The notes: generated by a model from the letters alone, not told the origin. A stretch of 8,109 nt of DNA from Kiritimatiellales bacterium (GCA_030630445.1 DAOVNC010000147.1:1-8109), one strand, 5' to 3'; positions 1 to 5,607 are shown, counted from the stretch's first letter. Translations and numbers: made by a program.

Positions 1-803
1 ATTCTCTCCACAGGTTCGCGGACGTTGGGGTTGAGGTGCATAGGATAGACAAAATGAACGTCGGGGAATCGCTGCGCCAGTTCGGCAATGGCATTGCAGA
101 TGTTTTCAAATCCTCCACCAAAGTTTTCGCGGCGGTGGCCGGTGATCAAAACAAGCCGGAGCTTGTTTTGATCAGTTGCTAGTTGCTGGTTGCTGGTTGC
201 TGGCTGGAGAGATGCGGGAAGACCTTCGACACATGGAGGGTTGTCTTTTATCTTTTCCAGTGCCAGAAATAGCGCGTCGATGACGGTGTTGCCGGTCACG
301 ATGACTTTGTCTGGATCAATGCCTTCATCGAGCAGATTCTTCTCGCTGGTGGCTGTGGGGGCAAAGTGCAGTGCCGTTAGGCGCGAGGTCAGTACCCGGT
401 TGGCTTCTTCGGGCCAGGGAGAGAGCATATTGCCGGTCCTCAAGCCGGCTTCAACATGCCCAACCGGAATGTGGTGATAGAACGCGGCCAATGCACCGGA
501 AAACACGGTGGTGGTGTCGCCTTGAACGATGACCATATCGGGCTTTTCTTCTGCAAGATAAGCATCCAGTCCAGTCACCGCACGGGCGGTCAAGCCCGCA
601 AGCGTTTGGTTGGGTTTCATTAGATTGAGGTCGGTGTCGGGTTCAATCTGAAAGATATCCAACACCTGATCCAACATTTCGCGATGTTGCGCCGTGACGC
701 AGACATGGCAGTCAAACCCGGGATGTTGCTTTAGCGCCAAAACCAAGGGAGCCACCTTGATGGCTTCCGGTCGGGTTCCGAATATGACGGATATTTTTTT
801 CAT
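1..803 (-). CDS. wecB: UDP-N-acetylglucosamine 2-epimerase (non-hydrolysing), 3' end outside window
   Basis: This enzyme interconverts UDP-GlcNAc and UDP-ManNAc in the cytoplasm, supplying ManNAc-type sugars for surface polysaccharide. The translation starts MKKISVIFGTRPEAIK and has the family landmarks in order: GTRPEAIK (residues 9-16), QGDTTT, GHVEAGLRTGN (H116-R121), TGNTVIDAL, GHRREN (222-227) and the VYPMHLNPNVREPV segment near the window edge. About 267 residues are visible of a family that is usually about 370 long, so the C-terminus is missing. The ATG at 803 follows a GAGG Shine-Dalgarno sequence (AAGAGGTAGTT before ATG). The linker between TGNTVIDAL and GHRREN looks about 10 residues longer than in E. 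coli WecB and is encoded partly by a 7-bp tandem repeat, but the frame stays open. No neighbouring polysaccharide gene is visible. Identification is firm. Confidence 0.95.
   Translation of the reverse strand, partial: MKKISVIFGTRPEAIKVAPLVLALKQHPGFDCHVCVTAQHREMLDQVLDIFQIEPDTDLNLMKPNQTLAGLTARAVTGLDAYLAEEKPDMVIVQGDTTTVFSGALAAFYHHIPVGHVEAGLRTGNMLSPWPEEANRVLTSRLTALHFAPTATSEKNLLDEGIDPDKVIVTGNTVIDALFLALEKIKDNPPCVEGLPASLQPATSNQQLATDQNKLRLVLITGHRRENFGGGFENICNAIAELAQRFPDVHFVYPMHLNPNVREPVER
175..202. repeat. Four tandem copies of a 7-bp unit (GTTGCTA/G) inside wecB
   Basis: Four 7-bp units, gttgcta followed by three gttgctg, stand end to end. In the wecB frame they encode part of the segment LQPATSNQQLATDQ. 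Three units add 21 bp, so a change of three units keeps the frame, while other changes break it. The tract lies in a linker before the GHRREN motif, where extra residues should be tolerated. Confidence 0.85.
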
Positions 804-910
804 AACTACCTCTTTTAAGGAAATCCTAATTCCGAATCTCTAAATCCCAACCCGGCAGAGCCGGAACCACAAGCCTTTTTACAGAAGATCGCCAAGTGCG
901 CAAAGGAGGA

Positions 911-942
911 AAAGGGGTCGGTCCTTGGAGATTAGTGCTTAG
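911..942 (+). repeat. Partial copy of the intergenic GGGGTCGGTCC repeat
   Basis: These 32 bases match 2854-2885 inside the 150-bp repeat copy A with one mismatch (ggagatt against ggatatt). The shared part starts aaaggggtcggtccttgg and ends ttagtgcttag. Flanking sequence differs on both sides, so this is a shorter member of the same family. Confidence 0.8.
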
Positions 943-1264
943 TTCTTAGGGGAGCGGAAAATATTGATATACCATTTTGGGGCTGTGCCAGCGGTGCTTT
1001 GGTGTAGCAACGCTTCCCCGACCAACGGGAGGCCATGAGCTTGCGATTGATAATTTCCGATAGGAAATAGTGCCAGCGGCACGGTTCAAGCGTTCTCTGC
1101 ATGAACAGATTCCACTCGCACGGCACCGCTTTCCCTTCGGGTGAAGCGGGTACTACACCGGGCAACAGGTGGCGAAACCGGTACAATGGGAAATTCGAGA
1201 CCCCTAAGTTAAGGGGTTTTTAACAGGAATGCAGGTAGGATTTAAAATTGCGGTTTTTAAAAGC

Positions 1265-1333
1265 AGGACAGTGCTTCCAGCCTGTCACAGCAGTTCGGCT
1301 ATACAGATCAAAACAGGCTGGAAGCACTGTCCT
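1265..1333. repeat. Inverted repeat with 21-bp perfect arms
   Basis: The left arm at 1265-1285 begins aggacagtgcttcc, and its exact reverse complement lies at 1313-1333, with a 27-base loop. The hairpin sits 11 bases beyond the stop codon of the small antitoxin-like gene. It could be a REP/MITE-type palindrome or act as a transcription stop for that gene. It lacks the long T run of a classical terminator. Confidence 0.8.
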
Positions 1334-1344
1334 ACTTTGCCGAA

Positions 1345-1506
1345 CTATCGCTTATACGCTTTGTATCTTTTCTCCGACTCCTCTACCCACTTTTGCTCTA
1401 CCGCCTCGTCTGGTTTATCCAAGCTTCCGAGCAATAATTCCGCTAAGTGGATTTTATCGATGGGTTTTAATTTTAAAGCTTCCGACTGTATTTGTTCGGC
1501 TATCAT
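1345..1506 (-). CDS. Short antitoxin-like protein of the addiction-module component type (PF09720-like)
   Basis: This 53-residue protein begins MIAEQIQSEALKLKPIDK, continues with IHLAELLLGSLDKPD, and then has a V-x-x-x-W-V-x-E-S-E-K-R pattern. That matches the putative addiction-module component family (PF09720, TIGR02574), small unstable antitoxins usually encoded just before a ParE/RelE toxin. The ATG at 1506 has a good Shine-Dalgarno sequence, GGAG at 1513-1516 with six bases of spacing. Family members are usually about 65-80 residues and continue with a Gly/Ile-Pro-rich tail. Here TAG follows YKAYKR, so the toxin-binding C-terminus looks shortened. No toxin gene follows: the next sequence downstream is the hairpin at 1265-1333. 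It may be a decaying orphan antitoxin. Family recognition is by eye. Confidence 0.7.
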   Translation of the reverse strand: MIAEQIQSEALKLKPIDKIHLAELLLGSLDKPDEAVEQKWVEESEKRYKAYKR

Positions 1507-1610
1507 ATACGGCTCCGTTGTTACTTTCCTTACGGCCTACCATTCATCGCGCAATTCCCGCTGAGCTTCTGCGGTATCTAATACCAAAAATCGTTTGCTT
1601 TTGATATTTT

Positions 1611-1676
1611 CGTAGAAGCGACGTCCTCGTCGCTTAGGCTGCTGCTGGGGAACGCGACGAGGACGTCGCGTCTACG
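1611..1676. repeat. Inverted repeat with 23-bp arms (cgtagaagcgacgtcc type)
   Basis: The arms at 1611-1633 and 1654-1676 pair over 23 bases with one mismatch, around a 20-base loop. The arms themselves contain the internal palindrome gacgtc. The element lies on the 5' side of the antitoxin-like gene, so two different palindromes bracket that gene. A mobile palindromic repeat is the simplest reading. Confidence 0.8.
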
Positions 1677-1678
1677 AA

Positions 1679-1703
1679 GGGGTCAGCCTGTGAATTTTAG
1701 AAT
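1679..1703 (+). repeat. 25-bp dispersed repeat GGGGTCAGCCTGTGAAT..., copy 1
   Basis: These 25 bases recur at 4446-4470 with one mismatch. A shorter related string, ggggtcagccgatgaat, occurs at 2931-2947. The copies share the GGGGTC start with the other dispersed repeat at 911, 2857 and 4300. They may be REP-like or element ends. No transposase is present in the window. Confidence 0.7.
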
Positions 1704-1724
1704 TTGCTTCCTGCTCGATCACAC

Positions 1725-2537
1725 CTAGCCTACTATTTTTGGCAGCACGCCACCAATGGATCCCCGATGCCATAAGCTTGCTCCCGCGTTCAACATGTTC
1801 TCCAACTTTTCCAGATCTCCGGAAAATAGTCTCCCATCTGCGCCCAACAGACACTGGCCCGCATGTTCTGCGGGTAGAAGCTCGATCATGTGATGCGCGG
1901 TTTTTAGCATCTCTTTCCAGCGAAGAGACAATGCCGCTAGATCAGGGGGGGGGGCTGCAAAATCAAGTCGATCGAGTTCTTCCGCAGAATAATGCGAAGA
2001 CCGCGCGGCTTCGTTCAATATGGCCAAGGGACTAAAACCGGGATCTTTGCCACAGGCCGCCCAGGCCAGCAATCCTAGGGGCTGGATCTTGCCATCGCTT
2101 TCCTGCACATCAATCCAGTCGCGTATTTCCAATCGTCCGACCAACGCCAAAACCTTGTTCGTGGCGAGATCGAAAGGGTGCAGTGTCAATCCCAGGCGTT
2201 CATCCTCAAGCAACGGGAAAAATCGATAGGCACTGTCTCTCACCCATTGCAACAACACTTGATCGTCTTTCGACCGAATGACCGCTTCAACATAGGCCTG
2301 CGCATCACGAACGACCTCAACCCGAAAGCCTTGTTCTTCCAGCAGAACCCGGTCTTGCTCCCAAGAGATCTGCAACGCTTCGGTGGAATCGTGAAATATA
2401 TCAATGTCCCGAGACAACCGTGGCGCATCCAGCGCCACATTCAAGGCCACTCCGCCCGCGATATAGCTCTCGCCGCCGGCAACCCGGTTCCGGGCTATCA
2501 ACCGGCAGATTTCCTCTTGGAATACGGTTAAAGCCAC
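1725..2537 (-). CDS. AbiEii-type nucleotidyltransferase (toxin-like)
   Basis: This 270-residue protein has the nucleotidyltransferase fold signature of the AbiEii/AbiGii family (PF08843). A glycine-rich strand, AGGVALNVALDAPRLSRDIDIF, places GGV at residues 28-30 and the metal-binding pair at D44 and D46. A second family motif, FDLATNKVLAL, covers residues 122-132, followed by RDWID at 139-143. Members transfer nucleotides to tRNA or other targets and act as toxins in type IV-like abortive infection modules. The start is GTG at 2537, overlapping the stop of the small upstream gene by 10 bases, so translation is probably coupled. The C-terminal third (about 195-270) is predicted to be helical, and its boundary carries a C10 tract encoding Pro-Pro-Pro. 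The partner is not a standard AbiEi. The toxin role is inferred from family. Confidence 0.85.
   Translation of the reverse strand: MALTVFQEEICRLIARNRVAGGESYIAGGVALNVALDAPRLSRDIDIFHDSTEALQISWEQDRVLLEEQGFRVEVVRDAQAYVEAVIRSKDDQVLLQWVRDSAYRFFPLLEDERLGLTLHPFDLATNKVLALVGRLEIRDWIDVQESDGKIQPLGLLAWAACGKDPGFSPLAILNEAARSSHYSAEELDRLDFAAPPPDLAALSLRWKEMLKTAHHMIELLPAEHAGQCLLGADGRLFSGDLEKLENMLNAGASLWHRGSIGGVLPKIVG
1945..1954. repeat. G10/C10 homopolymer inside the AbiEii-like gene
   Basis: Ten consecutive G residues on the plus strand are read as C10 in the minus-strand gene, encoding Ala-Pro-Pro-Pro-Asp around residues 195-199. The present length keeps the frame. Gain or loss of one base would cut off the C-terminal 70 or so residues while leaving the catalytic core. 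Confidence 0.9.
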
Positions 2538-2734
2538 TTTTTCAATTCCCGGGCTTTTGCAAACTGCTGCAACGTTCCGTTTTGTTCAATTTGGCGAAGT
2601 GCTTCAACCCGGTCGGCCGAAGTGGTTGGGGCAACGGTTCGACGCCAAAACCAAAGACAGGTGTCGCAACACTCTTCGTATAACGAAATAAAGTTGCTTT
2701 CCACTTCTTCGAAACTGGAGTACATCGGTTTCAT
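2528..2734 (-). CDS. Small protein upstream of and overlapping the AbiEii-like gene; possible cognate antitoxin
   Basis: This 68-residue acidic-to-basic protein has no domain I can name. It begins MKPMYSSFEEVESNF, contains a central C-x-x-x-C-L-W-F-W stretch (residues 23-30: C23, C27), and ends with an alpha-helical segment, VEALRQIEQNGTLQQFAKA, followed by RELKKWL. Its TAA stop lies inside the first codons of the AbiEii-like gene (10-base overlap), so the two form one translational unit. In AbiE systems the upstream gene is the antitoxin AbiEi, a DNA-binding protein roughly three times this size. A compact partner in the same position suggests an alternative antitoxin, but nothing in its sequence proves that. 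Neither ATG (codon 1 or 4) has a strong Shine-Dalgarno sequence. Confidence 0.7.
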   Translation of the reverse strand: MKPMYSSFEEVESNFISLYEECCDTCLWFWRRTVAPTTSADRVEALRQIEQNGTLQQFAKARELKKWL

Positions 2735-2775
2735 TTGGCGTTTATAGCATAGGTCGGATTGAGAGGAAGCAACAG

Positions 2776-2925
2776 ATGGGGATTAAAGACAGAGGTCAGA
2801 GGTCGGCTTGTCCGACATAGCCTTGGCGGCGTCGGGAGGACAGAGGTCGATCGAAAGGGGTCGGTCCTTGGATATTAGTGCTTAGCGCCGGGGCGCGATG
2901 AGTGATGTGCGTAGTGGGTAATTCG
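2776..2925 (+). repeat. 150-bp direct repeat, copy A
   Basis: This stretch is 147/150 identical, by eye, to 4212-4361, in the same orientation. It starts atggggattaaagacagagg and ends gtagtgggtaattcg. It contains a CATAGCCTTGG hairpin (around 2813-2836) and the GGGGTCGGTCCTTGG segment shared with 911-942. It lies between the AbiEii-like gene pair and the end of hepT. It holds no gene. Confidence 0.9.
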
Positions 2926-2930
2926 GGATA

Positions 2931-2947
2931 GGGGTCAGCCGATGAAT
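2931..2947 (+). repeat. Short relative of the GGGGTCAGCC repeat
   Basis: The string ggggtcagccgatgaat follows repeat copy A after six bases and matches the start of the 25-bp repeat at 1679 and 4446 except for two positions. It is too short to be certain it is not chance. Confidence 0.4.
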
Positions 2948-3010
2948 GGCACTTAGTTAAGGGATTCTGGAACAGAGCTGGATATTTTTTCACACGGAGA
3001 TAACGAAGGA

Positions 3011-3027
3011 AAGAAAGGTGCTTTCTT
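3011..3027 (-). terminator. Weak hairpin at the end of hepT
   Basis: AAGAAAG and CTTTCTT form a 7-bp stem with a 3-base loop and overlap the hepT stop codon on the minus strand. The stem is AT-rich and the following bases are TCCTTCG rather than a T run. It may slow transcription or protect the transcript end, but it is not a classical terminator. Confidence 0.3.
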
Positions 3028-3406
3028 ACTGATCCTCCCGCACATCATTGATCATACGGTTCAGAACAGTAAGCATTTCGGGGAGGTTTGTTTTACATAC
3101 ATTGAATACCGCCTCGGCATCCAAATCAAAATAGTGGTGACTGATAATATCGCGCATGCCTTTTGCGCTTTTCCAATCGATCTCAGGATATTTCCCCAGT
3201 AATTCCATCCCGGCTGCCTTGTCGAGATTTTTGAGACTCTCCCCTATCGCTATCAGCTGCATGCAGATGGCATCTAGCTTCTCCAATCCGCCTTCCGAAT
3301 CCAGAAAAAAGTCGATCGAGTCGACCGGTTCAAACCGGCGCAATATGCGTTCGACAGCGCCCAAAGTCTGCGACAGAATTTCAACAACAAGAGCAACATC
3401 AGACAT
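3026..3406 (-). CDS. hepT: HepT-like ribonuclease toxin (DUF86)
   Basis: This 126-residue all-helical HEPN-fold protein is the toxin half of an MntA-HepT module. The catalytic RX4HXY motif is intact: R85, then DIIS, H90, H91 and Y92. Family members cleave RNA (tRNA or mRNA). The cognate MntA adds AMP units to the motif tyrosine, here Y92, to silence the enzyme. The segment LIAIGESLKNLDK (51-63) is the usual family helix before the motif, and the length is typical. The ATG at 3406 overlaps the mntA stop by 8 bases, giving the usual antitoxin-first, coupled order. Nothing suggests decay, and the motif, length and neighbour all agree. Confidence 0.93.
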   Translation of the reverse strand: MSDVALVVEILSQTLGAVERILRRFEPVDSIDFFLDSEGGLEKLDAICMQLIAIGESLKNLDKAAGMELLGKYPEIDWKSAKGMRDIISHHYFDLDAEAVFNVCKTNLPEMLTVLNRMINDVREDQ

Positions 3407-3689
3407 AGAAGGCTTCCTGTTGTATGCGTTCCTTTAAGAAAGGATTCATCCGTTCCCGATAGCTGACGATATCCACATGCCTGTGCAGTTGTTCCTCCAG
3501 CTCAATCCTGATTTTCGACAACGTAAAAAGGTTGGGTTCCTTTAATGATACCACCACATCTACATCGCTGTTATCCGTCGCGGCATCCCTTGCCGTCGAG
3601 CCGAAAAGCCCCAAGGAGAGGATTCCATAGCGGGAACCGTATTCCTGCTGGAACCGCCCAAGAATCTGAAGTGCCGTATTCCTGTCCAT
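3399..3689 (-). CDS. mntA: MntA-type nucleotidyltransferase antitoxin
   Basis: This minimal nucleotidyltransferase of about 96 residues has an exact GSx10DxD signature: G30-S31 followed by D42-x-D44, with a third acidic strand at HVDIVS (D73). MntA proteins modify the tyrosine of the partner HepT and so neutralise it. I chose the ATG at 3689 (MDRNTALQIL) because family members start just before the first helix and a GAG lies six bases upstream. An ATG at 3707 and a TTG at 3716 are in-frame alternatives that would add 6 or 9 residues, and both lie inside the PIN-toxin stub, which is read in another frame. The stop overlaps the hepT start by 8 bases. Active-site residues are all present, so the pair is probably functional. 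Confidence 0.92.
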   Translation of the reverse strand: MDRNTALQILGRFQQEYGSRYGILSLGLFGSTARDAATDNSDVDVVVSLKEPNLFTLSKIRIELEEQLHRHVDIVSYRERMNPFLKERIQQEAFYV

Positions 3690-3696
3690 CTTAGTC

Positions 3697-3747
3697 TCAT
3701 GCTCCATTATATTCAATCAACGGCGATGTATTGACAACTACGGTCAC
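3697..3747 (-). pseudogene. Stub of a PIN-domain (DUF3368-like) toxin gene
   Basis: Directly after the UPF0175 antitoxin gene, a GTG (3747) overlaps its TGA as GTGA and opens a frame reading VTVVVNTSPLIEYNGA before a TGA at 3697. V-V-N-T-S-P-L-I is the N-terminal strand and active-site loop typical of DUF3368 PIN-like toxins, which normally follow UPF0175 antitoxins and are about 150-170 residues long. Homology appears to stop after PLI, exactly where the mntA leader begins (first possible mntA starts at 3716 and 3707). I read this as a toxin gene cut off by arrival of the mntA-hepT segment. The stub is short, so the call rests on motif plus position. Confidence 0.65.
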
Positions 3748-4010
3748 GTTGTTGCCCTTAGCGTTGCATCCAGATCAGCAGAAAGTTCTTCTTCGGTCTG
3801 CTGAAAGAAAGAAACCCCGTATTGCCCGCACAACAACAAAAATTCCACCCTTGCCATGCCTGCCAGCCGTGCTGCCAACCCGCTGGATATCCGTCCCAAC
3901 TCAAAAAGCTTTAAAGCAGAGGCTAGCTTTACCTCACTTTCGAGCTCGGTTTCACGCCGCCCCAAAGCCACCGCCAATTCAGGGGCACAGTCTATAGCCA
4001 TGGTAGTCAT
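3744..4010 (-). CDS. UPF0175 family antitoxin
   Basis: This 88-residue protein matches the UPF0175 (PF03683) pattern: an acidic N-terminal region (ELAVALGRRETELESEVKL), then LASALKLFELGRISSGLAARLAG (29-51), where G-R-I-S-S-G-L-A-A-R-L-A is the helix-turn-helix, then the V-E-F-L-L-L-C-x-x-Y-G-V strand, and a TEEELSADL tail. These proteins are DNA-binding antitoxins for PIN-like toxins. The ATG at 4010 is preceded by GGAGG with eight bases of spacing, a strong site. The expected toxin is reduced to a stub that overlaps its stop codon. The antitoxin itself looks intact, so it may survive as an orphan antitoxin or regulator. Confidence 0.85.
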   Translation of the reverse strand: MTTMAIDCAPELAVALGRRETELESEVKLASALKLFELGRISSGLAARLAGMARVEFLLLCGQYGVSFFQQTEEELSADLDATLRATT

Positions 4011-4211
4011 AATTCATACCTCCAGCGCATCCAGAGAGTAGTACCGTGCATCCTGCCTGTCGAGAGCGGACACAACGGCCTTTCAGCCTGACAAAAATCG
4101 TTAAAGCGTTCAATTCGTGGAAGGTTAAAATCGTAACGGCGTTTGCAACGGATTGATAGGACACGAAGTGAGGCTGGCGCAACGCGACGGCAGCGAAGCG
4201 GCAACCAACGA

Positions 4212-4361
4212 ATGGGGATTAAAGACAGAGGACAGAGGTCGGCTTGTCCGACATAGCCTTGGCGGCGTCGGGAGGACAGAGGTCGATCGAAAGGTGCCGG
4301 TCCTTGGATATTAGTGCTTAGCGCCGGGGCGCGATGAGTGATGTGCGTAGTGGGTAATTCG
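4212..4361 (+). repeat. 150-bp direct repeat, copy B
   Basis: This is the second copy of the repeat at 2776-2925, same orientation, differing at three positions (ggaca for ggtca, and two changes in ggtgccgg for ggggtcgg). It lies upstream of the UPF0175 antitoxin gene. Together the two copies enclose the mntA-hepT, PIN stub and UPF0175 genes. Confidence 0.9.
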
Positions 4362-4445
4362 TAATGCGTAATGGCAGAGGACTGTTTTAGATCAGCAGGG
4401 TGAAATGAATTCCCGCCCCTGCTTTCTGGTCCAGAGTATAGGACA

Positions 4446-4470
4446 GGGTTCAGCCTGTGAATTTTAGAAT
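4446..4470 (+). repeat. 25-bp dispersed repeat, copy 2
   Basis: It matches 1679-1703 at 24 of 25 positions and has the same orientation, starting gggttcagcctgtgaatttt. It lies 85 bases after repeat copy B. Confidence 0.7.
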
Positions 4471-4615
4471 CAAGGTAACTATAGATCCGGCAGTTAAATA
4501 TTGGGGAGGTTCCCTTATTGCTCCGGGTCAAAATGCACCGGGACAAAGTCCCCGCCTAAATGTTTTTTAGAGATACCCATGAATTCAAGATACCGAGGCA
4601 ATTCAATTAGTCAAC

Positions 4616-5242
4616 TTATTGTACTGCCCCCACCATGTTCCGGATGGCCTGCGCGGTGGATAGCCCTATCCCCTCAACATTTGCAAGTAGCTCTTCGCTT
4701 GCGCACATGACCGATTCAATGCAACCAAAATAATCCAGCAGGGCCTCGGCCCGCTTTTTTCCAATGCAGGGAAGCCCTTGCAGAACGTATAGCCGGCGTG
4801 CCCGATTCTTTTTGGGGCGGTATCCAAAACGATGCACCGCGCCAGCGGCAAGGCGAACGTCTTGTTCAACGGTGTAGCGCATCAACCGCACGGTCTCTTC
4901 TGGATCGAAGGATCGCAAGACCGGCAACCCGAAAAAAACGGTTAGCGTAATCAATGCACCCTGAACCGGCTCGCGTCCCATCTTGGATTTGGCGACATCG
5001 CGGGAGCGCCCCTCTAGAATAACGACAGGATGGGATTCGGTTTTCAACAAAGCCAATGCCTGCTTAAAAAGGCGGCCATCCACCAAAGATACACAGAGGT
5101 CGCGAATCGTCTTTCGTTCAAACAACCAACGGTCATTAATCAAAAAATCGCCGCATTCAAGCTGCGCGGTTGAAACAACATCCGTTTCCGCAAACAGGTT
5201 CCTGAACACCTCGGGTTCGCGGTGGTCGATAACGACGTTCAT
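4616..5242 (-). CDS. ERCC4/XPF-type structure-specific nuclease with helix-hairpin-helix motifs
   Basis: This 208-residue protein joins an ERCC4 nuclease domain to a tandem helix-hairpin-helix region, the architecture of archaeal XPF/Hef-C and eukaryotic XPF/MUS81 nucleases that cut branched DNA. Active-site elements are in order: D-H-R-E at 6-9, GDF at 31-33 and ERK-TIR-D at 42-48, followed by VSLVDGRLFKQ. The C-terminus has LQGLPCIGKKRAEALLDYF (154-172) and LANVEGIGLSTAQAI (186-200), both G-x-G/I-G-type hairpins that bind DNA backbone. The ATG at 5242 overlaps the ORF6N stop as ATGA and lacks a clear Shine-Dalgarno sequence, so translation probably depended on the upstream gene. A DNA repair or replication-fork role is inferred. 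All catalytic residues are present. Confidence 0.9.
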   Translation of the reverse strand: MNVVIDHREPEVFRNLFAETDVVSTAQLECGDFLINDRWLFERKTIRDLCVSLVDGRLFKQALALLKTESHPVVILEGRSRDVAKSKMGREPVQGALITLTVFFGLPVLRSFDPEETVRLMRYTVEQDVRLAAGAVHRFGYRPKKNRARRLYVLQGLPCIGKKRAEALLDYFGCIESVMCASEELLANVEGIGLSTAQAIRNMVGAVQ

Positions 5243-5607
5243 TCCCGATTTTTCTTGATCGTGTGCTTAAACTTCAAAACGGCAAAGTTCAGCTCAATCG
5301 TTGTTTCTATTCCATTCGTTTCCAAATCATCGTCCAAAATCTTGGCGATGAGTTCTCCGCTTCGCTGCATGAGCCCTTTTTGCTCTGAGTCATCCTTCAC
5401 AACCGACAACGCCTTGACCGTGCGAGACAGCTCCCTGATTTTCGCAAATGTTTCGATGATTACCAGAGTCGTCTCGACCGCCTTTGAACTCTTCAAAATG
5501 GTGGCCAGCATATACAGCCCTTTTTCCGTGAAGGCCTTTGGATTGACCGGAGAATGCTTTAGATTTTCGAACTGGTCGAAATTTTCGACCAGTTCCTTTT
5601 TCTCTAT

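Larger units (their letters stand above)
804..1344. other. Non-coding region upstream of wecB, rich in repeats and hairpins
   Basis: No convincing gene was found here. The 84-codon minus-strand frame at 932-1186 has no family resemblance and is full of short palindromes. The region holds the wecB ribosome binding site and leader (804-900), a small GC hairpin (about 851-863, ccggcagagccgg), a partial copy of the GGGGTCGGTCCTTGG repeat (911-942), short stem-loops (for example gtgccagcggcac around 1071-1083 and ccgctt...aagcgg around 1127-1150), a weak CCCCT/AGGGG stem followed by T residues (1201-1221), and the hairpin at 1265-1333. Confidence 0.6.
4011..4615. other. 605-bp intergenic region, mostly repeats
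   Basis: It contains the leader of the UPF0175 gene (4011-4211, with the Shine-Dalgarno at about 4019-4023 and no promoter I can defend), 150-bp repeat copy B (4212-4361), the second copy of the 25-bp repeat (4446-4470) and a short GGGAC/GTCCC hairpin at about 4540-4552. A minus-strand frame of 179 codons over 4007-4546 runs through the repeats and is not a gene. A 21-codon frame at 4515-4580 is discussed as a finding. Confidence 0.6.

Noticed and set aside
932..1186. An 84-codon minus-strand frame upstream of wecB
   Set aside because: No recognisable family, no good ribosome binding site, and the stretch is dominated by short palindromes.
1201..1221. Rho-independent terminator on the plus strand
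   Set aside because: The stem has only five pairs and no plus-strand gene ends before it.
1229..1604. Two overlapping plus-strand frames of 111 and 118 codons
   Set aside because: They oppose the antitoxin-like gene, which has a Shine-Dalgarno sequence and family similarity, and they include the hairpin repeat.
1611..1676. CRISPR-like repeats
   Set aside because: The palindromes here are single units without regular spacing or spacers, and no cas gene is present.
4007..4546. A 179-codon minus-strand frame across the intergenic region
   Set aside because: It runs through the 150-bp and 25-bp repeats, resembles no family, and a similar shadow appears in the other repeat copy (2796-2993).
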